Origin: Palsa-295 sp963781105
Lineage (GTDB): Bacteria > Acidobacteriota > Terriglobia > Acidiferrales > UBA7541
NCBI GenBank assembly: GCA_963781105.1
Contig: CAWAED010000001.1
Coordinates: 124,001-188,000 of the forward strand
Length of the DNA stretch: 64,000 bases
Direction of reading: 5' to 3'
Of this stretch, positions 35,475 through 44,985 are shown piece after piece. The position numbers and the translations under genes were made by a program. The notes under the pieces were generated by a model. It did no database searches. It saw only the letters and a list, made by a program, of their open reading frames with translations, and had not been told where the DNA came from. Position 1 is the stretch's first letter, and every line of letters begins with the position of its first letter.

Positions 35475-37382
35475 ATGCCCGCTGAGACCATCCATTTCGA
35501 GGACTTCGAGCTGGATCGCAGAGCCTACGAGCTGCGTCGCGGCGGCAGCATTGTTCACCTGGAACGGATTCCCTTCGACTTGTTGAATCTACTGGTGGAG
35601 CGGCGCGGAGAACTGGTCACGCGCAAGGAGATCCTTGAACAGATCTGGGGCAAGGATGTTTTCGTAGACGGAGACAACGGCATCAACACGGCCGTGCGCA
35701 AGATACGCTTGGCACTACAGGAAGATCCAGAGAATCCGCGATTTCTGCGGACGGTACCAGGGAAGGGCTACCGATTTGCCGCCGAACCTTCGGCGGAGAA
35801 AGTACGGGACGCGGCAGCGGAAGGCGGGGCGGGATTGCCCGGAGCGGGGAATTTGCTGCCGCGAAAGCAATGGCCGCTGTGGGCGGCGCTGGGGCTACTG
35901 GTCGTTTTAGGTATCGCGGCCGTTTTGTTGGCGCTGAATGTTCAGCGCGGGCGCGGTCGGCTCCCCGAACGAGCGAAGCCCAATATTCAAGCTCTGGCGG
36001 TCCTGCCTTTTGCAAATCTTTCCGGCGACCCCGAACAGGATTATTTTGCCGACGGGATGACGGAAGAGCTGATCACTGAGCTTGGTAAAATTAGTACCCC
36101 ACGCGTGATCTCCCGCCAGTCCGTAATGCAATACAAGGGCAGCACCAAGTCACTGCAGGAAATTGCTCGGGAACTGAATGTGGATGCTGTTTTGGAAGGT
36201 TCGGTCGAGCGCTCGGGCGATCGCGTCCGCGTCATCGTCCACCTCGACCAGGTTGCTCCCGAAAGCCAGCTGTGGACCGACCAATACAACCGAGACATCC
36301 GCGACGTGCTGCAGCTCCAGGCGGAGATTGCGCGCACGGTCACGGATGAAATCCAAGTCAAACTGAAACCGCACGAGCATGCCCGTCTGGCGGGCTCCCG
36401 CCCGGTAGATCCCGAAGCTCAGGACGACTACTTCCGTGCCTTGCATGCCCGAAATCAATGGCTCGGCACCACAACCCACTACACCGAGGAGGACCTTCTC
36501 AGAGCAGTCAGTTACTTCAGGCGGGCCACCGAGAAGGACCCTGAATATGGGCCGGCATACGCCGGGATGGCAGACGCCTATATTGAGCTCGGTAATCCTT
36601 GGAGCGGCAGCCGCCCTGCTAAAGAAATGCTGCCTCTGGCCAAGGCGGCGGCCACGAGGGCGGTGGAAGTTGATCCCGCACTCGGGGAGGCTCATTTCGT
36701 GCTCGCCGAGGCAATAGAACTCGACGACTGGAATTGGTCGGAAGCCGAGCGGCAGTACCAACTCGCGGTTGAGCTCAGTCCCAACTATGCGCCTGCTCAT
36801 GAGCAGTATGGACGTTTTCTGCAGTCCTTAGGACAAAACGACGAAGCCATGAAGCAAGTTGCCTATGCGGCTGAATTGAACCCGAGGAACCTTCGGATTC
36901 GGGAAGTGCTGGGACTCGTAACCCTTGCATCGCGCCAATACGACTCCGCGATTGCGCAGTTCAACGAGCTCAACGCTTCCCATCCCGGTGTAGGTGATTT
37001 CGGCTTGGGCTGGTGCTACCGGGAAAAGAAAATGTATCCAGAAGCGATTGCCGCGCTGGAGCGTGAAGTGGATAGGAGACGGGACCCGGTTCCACTTGCG
37101 AACCTGGCCTCTGTCTACGGGCTTGCGGGGAGGAAGCCTGAAGCTGCGAAGCTGATCGAAGAGTTGAAGGAAAGATCGCGGGAGCACTATGTTTCCGACG
37201 CTGTATTTGTCGAGGCATACATCGGCCTGGGCGAAAAGGATGAAGCAATAGCACGGCTGGAACGTGCTTTCGAAGAGCATGATCAGTGGATGGTTGACAT
37301 CAAGTCCTATCTAGCCTGGGATGCTTTGCGTTCCGACCCACGCTTTCAAGCCCTCGTGCGCCGCATGAATTTCCCACCATAG
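35475..37382 (+). CDS. Membrane winged-helix/TPR regulator (CadC-like)
   Basis: 635 aa. An OmpR-type winged helix occupies about 1-105 (ILEQIWGKDVFVDGDNGINT, LRTVPGKGYRF). A single transmembrane helix follows at about 135-155 (LWAALGLLVVLGIAAVLLAL). A FlgO-like domain lies at about 175-300 (LAVLPFANLSGDPEQDYFAD, DAVLEGSVERSGDRVRV), then several TPRs fill about 310-620. The DNA-binding domain is cytoplasmic and the FlgO/TPR part extracytoplasmic, as in one-component ToxR/CadC regulators. This fusion is abundant in Acidobacteriota. Its targets and signal are unknown. Confidence 0.9.
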   Translation: MPAETIHFEDFELDRRAYELRRGGSIVHLERIPFDLLNLLVERRGELVTRKEILEQIWGKDVFVDGDNGINTAVRKIRLALQEDPENPRFLRTVPGKGYRFAAEPSAEKVRDAAAEGGAGLPGAGNLLPRKQWPLWAALGLLVVLGIAAVLLALNVQRGRGRLPERAKPNIQALAVLPFANLSGDPEQDYFADGMTEELITELGKISTPRVISRQSVMQYKGSTKSLQEIARELNVDAVLEGSVERSGDRVRVIVHLDQVAPESQLWTDQYNRDIRDVLQLQAEIARTVTDEIQVKLKPHEHARLAGSRPVDPEAQDDYFRALHARNQWLGTTTHYTEEDLLRAVSYFRRATEKDPEYGPAYAGMADAYIELGNPWSGSRPAKEMLPLAKAAATRAVEVDPALGEAHFVLAEAIELDDWNWSEAERQYQLAVELSPNYAPAHEQYGRFLQSLGQNDEAMKQVAYAAELNPRNLRIREVLGLVTLASRQYDSAIAQFNELNASHPGVGDFGLGWCYREKKMYPEAIAALEREVDRRRDPVPLANLASVYGLAGRKPEAAKLIEELKERSREHYVSDAVFVEAYIGLGEKDEAIARLERAFEEHDQWMVDIKSYLAWDALRSDPRFQALVRRMNFPP

Positions 37383-37761
37383 TTGCGCATATTAAAACAT
37401 TTTCTGAATCGGAAAGTTCAGGCAACGCAAGAATCCAGTGGTACTGCCCCTGGTTCCCGCTATCACGTCGTGGTACGCATTCGGCTTGGCTTGGGCTTTG
37501 TTCGTTGGCACTTGGCGGTGGCGCATCCTGCAGAAACAATGACTCGGCGTTTGGCCCACCGACTACCGCTTCTCTCCAGCTTGTAGAGAGTTGAATTTTT
37601 CATTGGAGCTGCGAGTGGTTTCGCGGGGTGCTGTTGTGTAGCTGATCCGTTTTTCCGTTGGAGAGAGAGTTTTTTGTCCAGCAGGCTGTTCCGAGGCGCA
37701 CCTCGCACTACGTGTGACAGGAGCGAGGGAAAAGTTGTTAGCGGTCGTTCTTTTTCATGCT
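37383..37761. other. Intergenic stretch, no gene seen
   Basis: Lies between the winged-helix/TPR gene and the decayed IS1380 transposase. It probably includes the outer end of that element, but I could not identify its terminal repeat. Confidence 0.4.
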
Positions 37762-39060
37762 TTACCGCCCAGCGCACAGCTTTTCGTAGACTTGCCGATA
37801 CAGCGTGACATAGGGATAGCCTCCCGCAACGAAACCCACACCTTGCGTACCGTGATACGGATCAGCGCGCCAATCTTTAGCAGCCTAAGCCGAATTGTTG
37901 CGCACTGGGCCTGGGCCAGCTCCGTGCCTGCAGTCCCAGTCGCCGCAGCATCTGCAGCAACACGTAGGCGAGCGAGAGAAGTACAGTCGCAGTTGATTGC
38001 TGCGTAGGTAGTGTGTGCTGGTGCGGTCACTGAACAGCATCAGTTGTTCCTTGTGCGATTCTCCTGTCTCCTCGGGCGCAGTACTGCTGTTCATACAACA
38101 CCTGTGCCGGCATTCTTCTCCCCCCAGAGAGGTCACCACGAACCGCGGATTCTCTCCTTTTCCAGGTGCTCGGCCTTGGCCACGACCCGCCGCGCACGAC
38201 TCCAACTCTCCCGCGTCTGATAGACAAACTCATGAAACAGCGGGCCGCGCGTCCCGTCTCTTGATACTGGGCTTTGGCTTCCCCCAGCTGTTTTTCGATC
38301 TCCGCCTTTAGACGTTCATTTTTCGCCAGCCCCAGCAGGTAGTCCACGCGATGGGCTTCACACCAAGCCATCAGCTCCTCGCGGCAAAATCCAGAATCTC
38401 CGCGCACCACGTGCGCACTGGGGCCACGCGGAACGAATCTGTGCCACGATGCGCCGCAGCTCCTCTACTTCCGCCGAAGCACGATGTTCGACGATCGCAA
38501 CCGCGCACACAGCAGGAACTCTCCGCAGAGATGTACAACGGCAAATAGCAATAGTGTCCGTAGTAGCCATGAGAAGCGCCCTTCCTGCTCCGTGCAGCGG
38601 ATCGTCGGTCGCATCCAGGTCCAGGATGATTTCTTGCGGCGCCTCCCGGTAGGCTTCCAGAAAGGTCTGCACCAGCAGGCGGTCTACCGCTCCGTGATCC
38701 AGCACGATCTTTTTGTAGCGCTCCTCCGACTGGCCGTCTCTTGGTCAGTTCCAGCCGGTTCAGGGTGCTCTTTCCCGCCAGAGCCTGGTTGCCCAGATCC
38801 GACTTCTCGACCAGCACTGCCAGCAGAGGATCGTTCCGCAACTCCTCGTGATCGTTCAGATCTTCGTAGCCCAGCGCTAGACCGTAGACCCGCTGTGCCA
38901 CCAACTCCTCCACAGGGTGCTCAATCAAATCCGCATTCCGATAATCCGTAAAGAGGCCAAACTGGCGCAGGATGCGCATGCGCTTCTCGACCTCCCGCAG
39001 CAGCAGGCCACCGCCGTCACTGCGATCGCTCACCGTCGAACTGCGCGCGGATCGCGTCGC
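37762..39060 (-). pseudogene. Decayed IS1380-family transposase
   Basis: Fragments of one transposase occur in order on the minus strand in several frames. The N-terminal part (SDGGGLLLREVEKRM, about 39030) is followed by HPVEELVAQRVYGLALGYED and a DDE region (EIILDLDATDDPLHG, about 38620). Next come LVRGDSGFCREELMAWCE-like sequence (about 38400) and the C-terminal IRLRLLKIGALIRITVRKVW (about 37870), ending in a YPYVTLY-like run. At least three frame changes are needed, so it cannot make an active protein. The 5' limit is approximate. Confidence 0.8.
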
Positions 39061-39167
39061 TTTAGGGGATGAAATCCGAAGCCAAACTGGTACACTCTGC
39101 AGTTATAAGGCTTTTTTATTGGAGAATATTTCTAGAAAAAGAGTTATGTAATAACTAAGCCCGTTGA

Positions 39168-39212
39168 TTTCGAGTGGACGGTAAGTCGCGTAACCGGACA
39201 TCTCCTGTATCG
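39168..39212. repeat. Dispersed palindromic repeat arm, uninterrupted copy
   Basis: GATTTCGAGTGGACGGTAAG followed by TCGCGTAACCGGACATCTCC. It matches the sequence split by IS110 element A (28350/30005) and the copy at 55612-55646, so it represents an empty version of that site. Confidence 0.6.
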
Positions 39213-39386
39213 GTTCCGCGCGGATAGCTGCGGGGAGTTGAACGAAGCGGCACAATCCATCTGCAATTCACGTATCTAGCTGGAGTGGAGTGCTAATCTC
39301 TCTCGACAAGATCGTCCATCGATTTTACGTCGTGGTGCGGAGACTGCGCATACCCGCTCGACGGGGATGCTGATGAGGGGTTGCAC

Positions 39387-39857
39387 ATGGATCCTGGAAA
39401 TATGTTTGGATGGAGCGCGAATTGGGCCTGGGGTTTACCGCTTACCGTGTTCACTGTGATTCTTCACTCCTACAGTCTCGGCCTCCTTAACGTACAGGTT
39501 ACTAGCAGGCTGAGGAGTAGGGACCAGCTCCTGGTTCCGTTGCCCTTCGCGAGTTTTATCATCGGGGGTACCGCGCTTTCGCTCACTGTGCTGCACGGGG
39601 CGGAGGGTGTTATTTGGGCGGCGGCTTACCGACTTCTCGGGGCATCCATAGACAACAAATCTGCGATGCTCTACTCGCTAAATGCGCTCACCAGTTATGG
39701 GCACGAAGACCTTCATCTGGCGCCACACTGGAGAATGATGGGCGCCCTGGAAGCATTGAATGGCTGGATTCTATTTGGCCTCACGACGGCATTCCTTTTC
39801 ACTGTGGTTCAGAGACTCTGGCTGCGTACCCAAGTGGAGCAAATCCGGGCTCTCTGA
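39387..39857 (+). CDS. Ion-channel-like membrane protein with degenerate selectivity filter
   Basis: About 156 aa from the ATG at 39387 (GAGGGG six bases upstream; a TTG two codons earlier is an alternative). Three to four hydrophobic segments are present: about 15-37, 53-75, a re-entrant-like stretch at about 90-115, and about 122-145. The region YSLNALTSYGHEDLHLAPHW followed by GALEALNGWILFGL resembles the pore of two-TM potassium channels. The TxGYGD filter is replaced by TSYGHED, so conduction or selectivity is doubtful. It is an isolated gene between a dead IS1380 and an IS110 fragment. Confidence 0.6.
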   Translation: MDPGNMFGWSANWAWGLPLTVFTVILHSYSLGLLNVQVTSRLRSRDQLLVPLPFASFIIGGTALSLTVLHGAEGVIWAAAYRLLGASIDNKSAMLYSLNALTSYGHEDLHLAPHWRMMGALEALNGWILFGLTTAFLFTVVQRLWLRTQVEQIRAL

Positions 39858-39902
39858 TCGGTTAGGTTGCCGTACGCTAGGCGGCCTAAGTCCCGATTAG
39901 TG

Positions 39903-40129
39903 CAAACTTCCGCGCAATCCTTTGAGGAAATCCAGAATGGTGATGGCCTTGGTTTCGATCGTGCACTCCATCACCAGCTTGCCAGAAGAATTTAGAACCG
40001 CGACGGAGATCGCTTCCTTGTGCACATCCATCCCGATATACTTCACGCTATTCATGTGAGGGCGCTCCTTTGTCGTGAGGTTTGAGGCGAACACTCCAAA
40101 CCCTACTCCATAAGGGGCGCCCTTTTATA
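39903..40129 (-). pseudogene. IS110-family fragment B (left end plus transposase N-terminus)
   Basis: The ATG at 40055 begins a fragment related to copies A and C (SVKYIGMDVHKEAISVAVLN...), running through GLRGSL before sequence similarity breaks near 39903 and a stop follows. The left end GGGGCGCCCTTTTATA (40114-40129) is preserved. About 290 residues and the right end are missing, so it is a deletion remnant. The break point abuts CCCGATTAG, a piece of the dispersed repeat. Confidence 0.85.
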
Positions 40130-40257
40130 TCGCGTCGCGTTACCGGAGATATGTGAAGTAGCACTTCACTTATCCGAGTACGGCGTTAATCGTCCAAGTG
40201 GACGACGGAACCTTCCAGGGGTTCGCTTCTCATGCACTGGATGGTGTTGCAGTGACT

Positions 40258-40281
40258 GGTTGAGCTGGCAGCGTTAATCAG
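40258..40281. repeat. Dispersed repeat arm next to IS1111-like element
   Basis: GGTTGAGCTGGCAGCGTTAA followed by TCAG recurs at 57162-57185 with one base change (GCGTTTATCAG). Here it lies directly at the left end of an IS1111-like element. Confidence 0.6.
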
Positions 40282-40285
40282 ATGG

Positions 40286-41729
40286 GAGAAGGCCGGTCTC
40301 CAACGGGATGCGATACGCTCCCAATGAACGACGTGCTCGAGGCACAAAAGGAGACCGGCGATGAAAAAGATTAGCACTATGCAGGCATTTGGTAATGAAA
40401 TTTTGAAGGAGCAAAAGCTAACGATCGGTTTGGATCTAGGAGATCGTTGGTCGTTCTACTGTGTTCTAGAGGAAGCAGGCAAAATCATTCTGGAACAGAA
40501 AGTCGCGACCACACCGGAAGCGATGAAGCAGACATTTGGAAAGATACCGCGGAGTCTGATGGCCCTGGAGACCGGAACACATTCGCCATGGGTCAGCCGG
40601 CTGTTAACGGAACTGGGACACGAAGTGATCGTGGCGCACGCGCAAAAGGTGGAATTGATCACCAAGAGCAATCGAAAAGATGACCGGCACGACGCGCGAA
40701 CGCTGGCAAGACTGGCGCGAATCGATCCCGAGTTGTTGGGGCCGGTGCGGCATCGCAGCGCGAAAGCACAAATTCATCTGACGGTGATCCGGGCGCGAGC
40801 GGAACTAGTAAGTGCGCGAACGGCCCTGGTAAATGCCGCGCGCGGGTTGGTGAAATCTTATGGCGAACGACTACCTAAATGTGGCACGTATCAGCTGAAC
40901 GAGAAGCTGGCCGAGGGAGTGAGCGCGGAGTTGCGTGATGTCCTGGCGCCGCTCTTGCGAGAGGTCGGATCGCTGAGCGAGCGCATTAAAGAGTACGACG
41001 AACGGATGGAGAAAATCGCCAAGGAAGTGTACCCGGAAGTGTTCTTGCTCCAGCAGGTGAAGGGTGTAGGAACGCAGATCGCGCTGACCGATATCCTGAC
41101 GATTGAAGACCCGTATCGGTTCCCAAAGAGTCGCCAGGTCGGTTGTTTTCTGGGGTTGCGACCTGGCCGGAGGAACTCCGGGGAGAGTGAACCACAGAAG
41201 AAAATCAGCAAAGAAGGAGACCGATATCTGCGCACGATGATGGTGCAGGGTGCGCACTACATTCTGGGACCTTTTGGAGAAGACAGTGATCTGCGGAGAT
41301 GGGGGCTAAAGCTTGCGGAGCGCGGAGGGAAAAATGCCAAGAAACGAGCGGTGGTTGCCGTGGCTCGAAAGTGGGCGGTACTGCTCCATCGGTTGTGGGT
41401 GAGCGGAGAGGTGTACGAACCATTGCGCAATAGTCAGAAGGCGATGCGGGCAGTGGCTTAGAGTTTCGATCCGGACAGCCGAGCTCGACCGCCGAGTCCA
41501 GGTGACTGCGACTAAGTCCTGGGGCCCGACTCTCACCGAAACGGTGGGAAGAGAGGTCGATTATCAGGTAGCAGCACCTACTGAACGAGAACACCCACCT
41601 TGCACCGAGCGAATATCGCTCACAAAGAGTGCGGATGGAAGGATGGCGACAGGGGCGGCTTGGCTGAATGGGAACTGACTGAAAGAAAGAAGAAAGCAAA
41701 AGTGTGCCTTGACATCAACCGGCCTTCTC
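40286..41729 (+). mobile_element. IS1111-like element (IS110 family), second lineage
   Basis: About 1.44 kb with perfect 12-bp subterminal inverted repeats GAGAAGGCCGGT (40286-40297) and ACCGGCCTTCTC (41718-41729). One transposase gene leaves a short left and a longer right noncoding end (about 260 bp). The element is unrelated at the end sequences to copies A and C. Confidence 0.85.
40361..41461 (+). CDS. IS110-family transposase (IS1111-like)
   Basis: 366 aa with AGGAG upstream of the ATG. The RuvC-like domain has TIGLDLGDRWSFYCVLEEAG, LMALETGTHSPWV and KDDRHDARTLARLAR, giving the DEDD residues. The C-terminal Transposase_20 region has LQQVKGVGTQIALTDIL and GCFLGLRPGRRNSGES with the conserved Ser, and ends in a long basic helix (KNAKKRAVVAVARKWAVLLH). 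It is distant from the other IS110-type proteins in this window. Intact and probably functional. Confidence 0.93.
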   Translation: MKKISTMQAFGNEILKEQKLTIGLDLGDRWSFYCVLEEAGKIILEQKVATTPEAMKQTFGKIPRSLMALETGTHSPWVSRLLTELGHEVIVAHAQKVELITKSNRKDDRHDARTLARLARIDPELLGPVRHRSAKAQIHLTVIRARAELVSARTALVNAARGLVKSYGERLPKCGTYQLNEKLAEGVSAELRDVLAPLLREVGSLSERIKEYDERMEKIAKEVYPEVFLLQQVKGVGTQIALTDILTIEDPYRFPKSRQVGCFLGLRPGRRNSGESEPQKKISKEGDRYLRTMMVQGAHYILGPFGEDSDLRRWGLKLAERGGKNAKKRAVVAVARKWAVLLHRLWVSGEVYEPLRNSQKAMRAVA

Positions 41730-41747
41730 ACGGAAGGACTTGGGCAA

Positions 41748-42365
41748 TCAGGACTTGGGCATTAAACCGAGCTCCCAAAACCCCGTTTGCTTAGGTACAC
41801 GCTCGTAATTGACGATAATGACGCTATTCGAAGTGACCGTGCTTTCCGTCACCTTGAAGGCCGCCGGAATCGTGCCATCGGCAAACAATCGTTTTCCACG
41901 GCCCAACGTAATCGGAAATATCTTCAGCCAGAACGCATCCACCAAATCATGCTTGAGGAGCGTCTGAACCAGATTTGCGCTTCCATAAACGTGCAAATCC
42001 GGCCCTTCCTGTTGCTTAATTTTGGTGATTTTTTCCGCAATATCTCCGCCGAAAAATACTGACGGCTGCCATTCGTGAGAAGTCATGGTATTCGAGGCGA
42101 CGTGCTTGGTCGCTGTCTTGACGCCCGGCCAAAGGTCGGTATGTTGCGGCCAGAATTTTGCCCAAATGTCGAAGGTTTTCCGGCCTAGTAACAAGTCAAA
42201 CGGCATGTTCATCTCCTTTCTTATGGCCGTTGAAGAGACTGCGTCGGAATGTGGAATTATCCACCCGCCATAGGCGAAGCCGCCGCTGGTATCTTCCTCT
42301 GGCCCGCCTGGGCCTTGTATGACTCCATCAAGGGAGACAAATTCAAGCACATTAACTCTTCTCAT
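41748..42365 (-). CDS. RibD C-terminal/dihydrofolate reductase-like protein
   Basis: 205 aa with AGGAGA upstream. The pattern VLEFVSLDGVIQGPGGPEED at the N-terminus, LLLGRKTFDIWAKFWP in the middle, and LHVYGSANLVQTLLKHDLVD then LGRGKRLF at the end identifies the RibD_C/YyaP-like branch of the DHFR fold, an NADPH-dependent reductase of unknown substrate. It is not a true folate enzyme by sequence. It lies between an IS1111-like element and an IS30 pseudogene. The last codons (LGLMPKS) fall in a direct repeat GGACTTGGGC next to the IS end, so the natural C-terminus may have been altered. Confidence 0.88.
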   Translation of the reverse strand: MRRVNVLEFVSLDGVIQGPGGPEEDTSGGFAYGGWIIPHSDAVSSTAIRKEMNMPFDLLLGRKTFDIWAKFWPQHTDLWPGVKTATKHVASNTMTSHEWQPSVFFGGDIAEKITKIKQQEGPDLHVYGSANLVQTLLKHDLVDAFWLKIFPITLGRGKRLFADGTIPAAFKVTESTVTSNSVIIVNYERVPKQTGFWELGLMPKS

Positions 42366-42707
42366 GATTTCTCATTCTCCTGTAACGTTTTTTGGGCCAG
42401 GCGGTTGCCCTGCCTTGACTCATAGACGAACGGCCGGACCGGAATCCGACAGATCGTCCTGGAAAATTTCCAGCCGCTGCTGCAATCAGGCGCAGTCCCA
42501 ACAGGAAGTCTATGAGCATTCGTGCGCGGTGAGCTGCACCCTCAGCCTCGCAGTCCTAGCCTTTTTCTAAAACCCACCCGAAAAATCCCGGCAAGATGAC
42601 GCGCGACGTTGGTGCCGCCACCGATAAGGCCGTTTCCAATCGAAGCGGCCTCTACAGAATCTACCACCATTTGGTTCAAGTGCCTGATAAGCCGTGTCAG
42701 CTCAACT
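42366..42707. other. Intergenic stretch, no gene seen
   Basis: Separates the reductase gene from the left end of IS30 copy 1. It should contain the promoter of the minus-strand reductase gene. No repeat or RNA was recognised. Confidence 0.4.
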
Positions 42708-43911
42708 GGTGGATGCAACACCATCTGTTATAAAGCTGCTTTCAAAGGTGGTGTTTATGACCCAAGAGAAACGGTTTGGGCTTTCGGCGGCGCAGAAGAA
42801 CGATATGTGGCGCCGTTGGAAGGCGGGGCAGTCGTTGCATTAGATCGGGCGCGCGTTCGGCAAGGAGCATTCCTCCATTCGCTGTCTGGTGTCGGGTCAT
42901 GGTGGGTTCGTTCCGACGATCCGGCGGCGCGCGCTGCGAACGCTCAGCATGGCTGAGCGAGAGGACATCTCTCGCGGGATCGCTTCTGGTTCCTCGATTC
43001 GTGATATTGCCAAAGGTCTGCAGCGGGTGGCATCGACGGTGAGCCGAGAGGTCGCCCGCCATGGCGGGCGACCTCTCTATCGCGCCAATGAAGCCGATCA
43101 GCAGGCTTGGGAGTCGGCCTTGCGGCCCAAGGCGTGCCTTCTTGCCATCCACGTGAAGTTGCAGAGGATCGTTGCGAGTAAACTGTTATTGGACTGGTCG
43201 CCGGAACAGATTTCCGGCTGGCTGAAAACCCAGTATCCCGATGATGAGAGCATGCGTGTGTCCCACGAAACCATTTACCGGAGCCTGTTCATTCAAGCCC
43301 GTGGAGCGCTGAAGAAGGAGCTGCTGGAGCACTTGCGATCCAAGCGCCGCATACGCCGGTCGCAGCACTCTCGTATCTTTAAAGACGGGCGCGGTCAAAT
43401 TCCTGGGGCCATCTCGATCCGCCAAAGGCCCGCGGAAGTGGAGGACCGTGCCATTCCGGGTCACTGGGAGGGCGATCTCCTGCGCGGCTCAGGGAACAGT
43501 CACATCGCGACCTTGGTGGAACGCCATTCGCGCTTTGTCATGCTGATCAAGGTACCCAGCCGAGATACAGCGGAGGTTGTGGGGGCATTGAGTAAACACG
43601 TTCGTAAACTTCCCGCTACCCTGCGACGTTCGCTGACCTGGGATCGTGGACTGGAGATGGCCAAGCACAAGGAGTTTACGGTAGCCACGAATGTGCAAGT
43701 CTACTTCTGCGATCCACAAAGTCCCTGGCAACGCGGCTCGAACGAAAACACAAACGGGCTCTTACGACAATACTTCCCGAAGAACACAGACCTAACCGAC
43801 TATTCCCAGTCGGATCTGAACAAAGTAGCGCAGCGCCTAAATCAACGCCCACGACAAACTTTAGGTTTTCACACTCCTGCGAGTAAACTTCAAGAAAGTG
43901 TTGCGTCGACC
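42708..43911 (+). mobile_element. IS30-family element, copy 1
   Basis: About 1.2 kb. The inward-reading ends are GGTGGATGCAACACCATCTG on the left and GGTCGACGCAACACT on the right (minus strand). Copy 2 (44992-46198) has nearly the same ends. The element carries one transposase gene, disabled by a nonsense codon. DNA beyond the right end contains ACCGCGTAATCGGACAATG, a dispersed-repeat arm. Confidence 0.8.
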
Positions 43912-43917
43912 CATTAA
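42757..43917 (+). pseudogene. IS30 transposase with early nonsense codon
   Basis: The frame starts at the ATG at 42757 (TQEKRFGLSAAQKNDMW) and aligns codon for codon with intact copy 2. Codon 29 (42841-42843) is TAG where copy 2 has Glu in SLHEIGRAF. After the stop, the frame continues without further damage for 357 codons, including the second HTH (ISRGIASGSSIRDIAKGLQR), the catalytic region (RAIPGHWEGDLLRG, GSNENTNGLLRQYFP) and the end at 43917. Restart at the GTG at 42889 would give 342 aa lacking the first HTH. The last residue and stop codon lie outside the terminal repeat. Confidence 0.88.
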
Positions 43918-43965
43918 GACCACCGCGTAATCGGACAATGAGAGTCAATTTCCGATTAGCGCGTT

Positions 43966-44772
43966 TTATCGCCAATTATCCTTACCGATCCTTTCGAGAA
44001 AAGCCAGGGATCGCAGCACGATCTTGCCGCGGTGCTTCTTGATGATACCCAGATCTTTCCAGTTGCTTAACTTACGGGTAGCAGTAAACAAGCTCACATG
44101 CGCCGTTACGGCCAACTGCTCATTCGTGAGGTTAAGTTCGATACCTTCACGCCCGGTGCGACCTAGCTGGCGAGCACTTACGACCAACATTCGGGCAAGC
44201 CGTTGTTCCGCAGTTTGGAAAGAACGCGCGCCCAGCGCATCTATGAGGCCATCCAAATAGTTAGCTACGACCAAATTCAGAGTTTTACTTAGGCTAGGGC
44301 ATCGTGAAACGAGAGCTTGGCATGACGGTAGGTCCCACGCCAGAATGGAACCCTCTTGCACGACTTCTATTGTGACGAGATATCGAGCAGGCGGCTTAAC
44401 GATTGTTGCCAGGCCAAATACGTCGCCCGGCACTCCCCAGCGGAGAAACAGTTTGCCACCCCCGTTTGCAAGCCTGTATGCCGCAGCACGTCCCGTCACT
44501 AGCAACCATAAGCGGGTAGCCGGGTCACCTTCCTGCTGTAGGAGCTGATCGGGGGAAATCCTTTCCTGTCTCGCCGCCGCGAGAAGGGCCTTGATTTCAG
44601 GTTCCGTGAGTCCCTCGAAAAATCTTGATCGAAAACCTTGTGGCAGTGCGACGACCGATGCCGTTTTCAGTAGCCTTGCCGTTGTCAATCGCCCCCATTG
44701 ACGATGTTTAAGACAGCGTCCCCAGATGGAGGCTAGCTTTTTCAATGGCTCAGTGTCGTTGCCCGCGGGCAA
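43966..44772 (-). CDS. Crp/Fnr-family transcription regulator
   Basis: 268 aa. An N-terminal extension of about 40 residues precedes a cNMP-like sensor domain (about 50-170; LLQQEGDPATRLWLLVTGRA, WGVPGDVFGLATIVKPPARYL). A long dimerisation helix follows, then a winged helix (about 195-262; LTNEQLAVTAHVSLFTATRK, LGIIKKHRGKIVL). The phosphate-binding cassette lacks a clear Gly-Glu...Arg-Ser/Thr pattern, and no Fnr-type cysteines are visible, so cAMP or Fe-S binding is doubtful. It lies between the two IS30 copies; its targets are unknown. Confidence 0.9.
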   Translation of the reverse strand: MPAGNDTEPLKKLASIWGRCLKHRQWGRLTTARLLKTASVVALPQGFRSRFFEGLTEPEIKALLAAARQERISPDQLLQQEGDPATRLWLLVTGRAAAYRLANGGGKLFLRWGVPGDVFGLATIVKPPARYLVTIEVVQEGSILAWDLPSCQALVSRCPSLSKTLNLVVANYLDGLIDALGARSFQTAEQRLARMLVVSARQLGRTGREGIELNLTNEQLAVTAHVSLFTATRKLSNWKDLGIIKKHRGKIVLRSLAFLERIGKDNWR

Positions 44773-44985
44773 TGAAGGCGTTCAGCACGCTATTTCGGGC
44801 AGTAGGACTGTACGTGTCGCTATCAGGCGCCCTCAATGAGCGTTATGGCGATGGGGGGCGCTCTGGCTTTCGGCGCGCGGCGTCAAACCGTGATTTAACC
44901 AGAGCGAACAACTACAGGGTCTGTCGGATTAATACGCGCTTGTGTTTACCCATCCACTTTCACTTGCCTGATTTGTCGTGCCGGC

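Noticed and set aside
38449..38951. Plus-strand open frames in the IS1380 region
   Set aside because: They are antisense to the decayed transposase, whose order of motifs is clear on the minus strand.
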